Below, piece after piece: positions 31,871 to 33,043 of a stretch of DNA of 33,043 nt. Source of the DNA: Prevotella sp. (GTDB lineage Bacteria > Bacteroidota > Bacteroidia > Bacteroidales > Bacteroidaceae). Position 1 is the first letter of the stretch. Each line of letters begins with the position of its first letter. The notes below the pieces were generated by a model, which was given only the letters and a program-made list of their open reading frames with translations, was not told the DNA's origin and did no database searches. A program made the position numbers and the translations under genes. The stretch spans positions 1 to 33,043 of the forward strand of contig JAFPTC010000084.1 of assembly GCA_017400455.1 (NCBI GenBank). The letters are read 5' to 3'.

Positions 31871-33043
31871 ATGTATAGAAGCAAGACTTGCGGCGAGCTC
31901 CGTCTCGCCGATGCCGGCAGCCAGGTGACGCTGGCCGGATGGGTACAAAGGACGCGCAAGATGGGCGGCATGACGTTTGTCGACCTGCGCGACCGCTATG
32001 GTATAACACAGTTGGTGTTCGACGAGAGCGACGACGTGGCCCTCACCGAGCGCGCCAACAAGCTGGGACGCGAATACTGCATCCAGGTGACGGGCACCGT
32101 GAGCGAGCGCCAGTCGAAGAACCCCAAGATGCCCACGGGCGACGTGGAAGTGTTCGTGAAACAGCTCAACATTCTCAGCGAGAGCCTCACGCCGCCCTTC
32201 ACCATTGAGGACAATACCGACGGCGGCGATGACATACGCATGAAGTATCGCTACCTGGACCTGCGCCGTCAGGCCGTGCGCAAGAATCTGGAGCTGCGCC
32301 ACAGGATGACCATCCTCATTCGCAATTTCCTCGACTCGCGTCAGTTCATCGAGGTGGAGACGCCCATCCTCATTGGTTCTACACCCGAGGGCGCACGCGA
32401 CTTCGTGGTGCCCAGCCGCATGAATCCCGGCCAGTTCTACGCCCTGCCTCAGAGTCCGCAGACGCTGAAGCAGCTGCTCATGGTCTCGGGCTTCGACCGC
32501 TATTTCCAGATTGCAAAGTGCTTCCGCGACGAGGACCTGCGAGCCGACCGCCAGCCAGAGTTCACCCAGATTGACTGCGAGATGTCGTTCGTCGAGCAGG
32601 AGGACATCCTTGAGGTGTTCGAGTCGTTGGCCCGCCACCTGTTCAAGGAGGTGCGCGGCATCGAGCTGCCCCCGCTGCAGCGCATGACGTGGCACGAGGC
32701 CATGCGTCGCTTCGGCTCCGACAAGCCCGACCTGCGCTTCGGCATGGAGTTCGTCGAGCTGATGCCTCAGCTGAAGGGCACCGGCACCTTCCCCGTGTTC
32801 AACGAGGCCAACTATATCGGCGGCATCTGCGTTCCCGGCTGTGCCGACTACACCCGCAAGCAGCTCGATCAGCTCACCGATTTTGTGAAGCGTCCGCAGG
32901 TGGGTGCCAAGGGGCTGGTTTACGTGAAGTTCAATGCCGACGGAACCGTCAAGTCCTCTATCGACAAGTTCTACGAGCCTGAGGTGTGGCAGAAGGTCAA
33001 GGAAGCCTGCGGTGCCAACGACGGCGACCTCGTGCTCATCCTC
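31871..33043 (+). CDS. aspS: Aspartate-tRNA ligase (3' end beyond window)
   Basis: AspRS charges tRNA-Asp. The 391 visible codons (of a usual ~585) begin [16 protein letters not shown]. They hold the N-terminal OB-fold (about 1-110, [20 protein letters not shown]), motif 1 region ([15 protein letters not shown]) and class II motif 2 [18 protein letters not shown] (from about 218), followed by the start of the bacterial GAD insertion. The frame is open to the window end and shows no break. The start is an ATG 8 bp after the PemK-like stop. Confidence 0.96.
   Translation, partial: MYRSKTCGELRLADAGSQVTLAGWVQRTRKMGGMTFVDLRDRYGITQLVFDESDDVALTERANKLGREYCIQVTGTVSERQSKNPKMPTGDVEVFVKQLNILSESLTPPFTIEDNTDGGDDIRMKYRYLDLRRQAVRKNLELRHRMTILIRNFLDSRQFIEVETPILIGSTPEGARDFVVPSRMNPGQFYALPQSPQTLKQLLMVSGFDRYFQIAKCFRDEDLRADRQPEFTQIDCEMSFVEQEDILEVFESLARHLFKEVRGIELPPLQRMTWHEAMRRFGSDKPDLRFGMEFVELMPQLKGTGTFPVFNEANYIGGICVPGCADYTRKQLDQLTDFVKRPQVGAKGLVYVKFNADGTVKSSIDKFYEPEVWQKVKEACGANDGDLVLIL

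Overview
The window looks like chromosomal DNA of a Bacteroidales bacterium, most likely Prevotella or a close relative (Prevotellaceae). Four things point that way. Most transcription units start at the Bacteroidota promoter consensus (TTTG about 20 nt before TAnnTTTG). An HU-family protein is followed by a tiny 'smalltalk'-type peptide. The set of families fits: SLBB-type export protein, GH105 hydrolases, DUF1573, Cthe_2159-type beta-helix and DUF721 next to recF. Several genes also have very short leaders and no Shine-Dalgarno sequence. I see no rRNA, tRNA, CRISPR, integrase or complete insertion sequence.

Left third (1-7712). A cut-off reverse gene and a 44-residue membrane protein precede the HU-like gene and its smalltalk partner. 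A reverse operon then encodes DsbD and a bile-acid:Na+ symporter family carrier, followed by a GH105 hydrolase. The conserved infC-rpmI-rplT operon closes this part.

Middle (7798-18445). A reverse operon dxs-trkA-trkH joins isoprenoid precursor synthesis to potassium uptake; dxs has no ATG start. Divergent from it is tcdA, a histidine acid phosphatase and xth. A convergent pair, recF plus DUF721, follows. A membrane-anchored TPR protein with ribH completes this part.

Right third (18514-33043). A secreted beta-helix protein lies beside a reverse operon rfbA, SLBB export protein, Wzz-like protein, manA. That operon is the nucleotide-sugar and export end of an exopolysaccharide pathway without glycosyltransferases. 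Divergent from it is a cluster of two uncharacterised proteins, zapA and rny. Next come a DUF1573 lipid-free periplasmic protein, a second GH105 enzyme, a probable two-gene toxin-antitoxin module with a PemK/MazF-like toxin, and the 5' two thirds of aspS.

The most unusual signals are in repeats rather than genes. Two arrays with an exact 43-bp period (15541-15669 and 30956-31067, in opposite orientations) combine a CACGTG-centred palindrome with a 13-nt hairpin whose paired bases covary. Two reverse promoters (dsbD and rfbA) carry the same 20-bp purine-rich word, each exactly 31 bp beyond the -7 box. Short pyrimidine-rich simple sequence is inserted in frame in three unrelated proteins (DsbD, GH105, RecF). 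The HU leader has a 21-bp-period repeat built from similar GGAGGC and A/T blocks.
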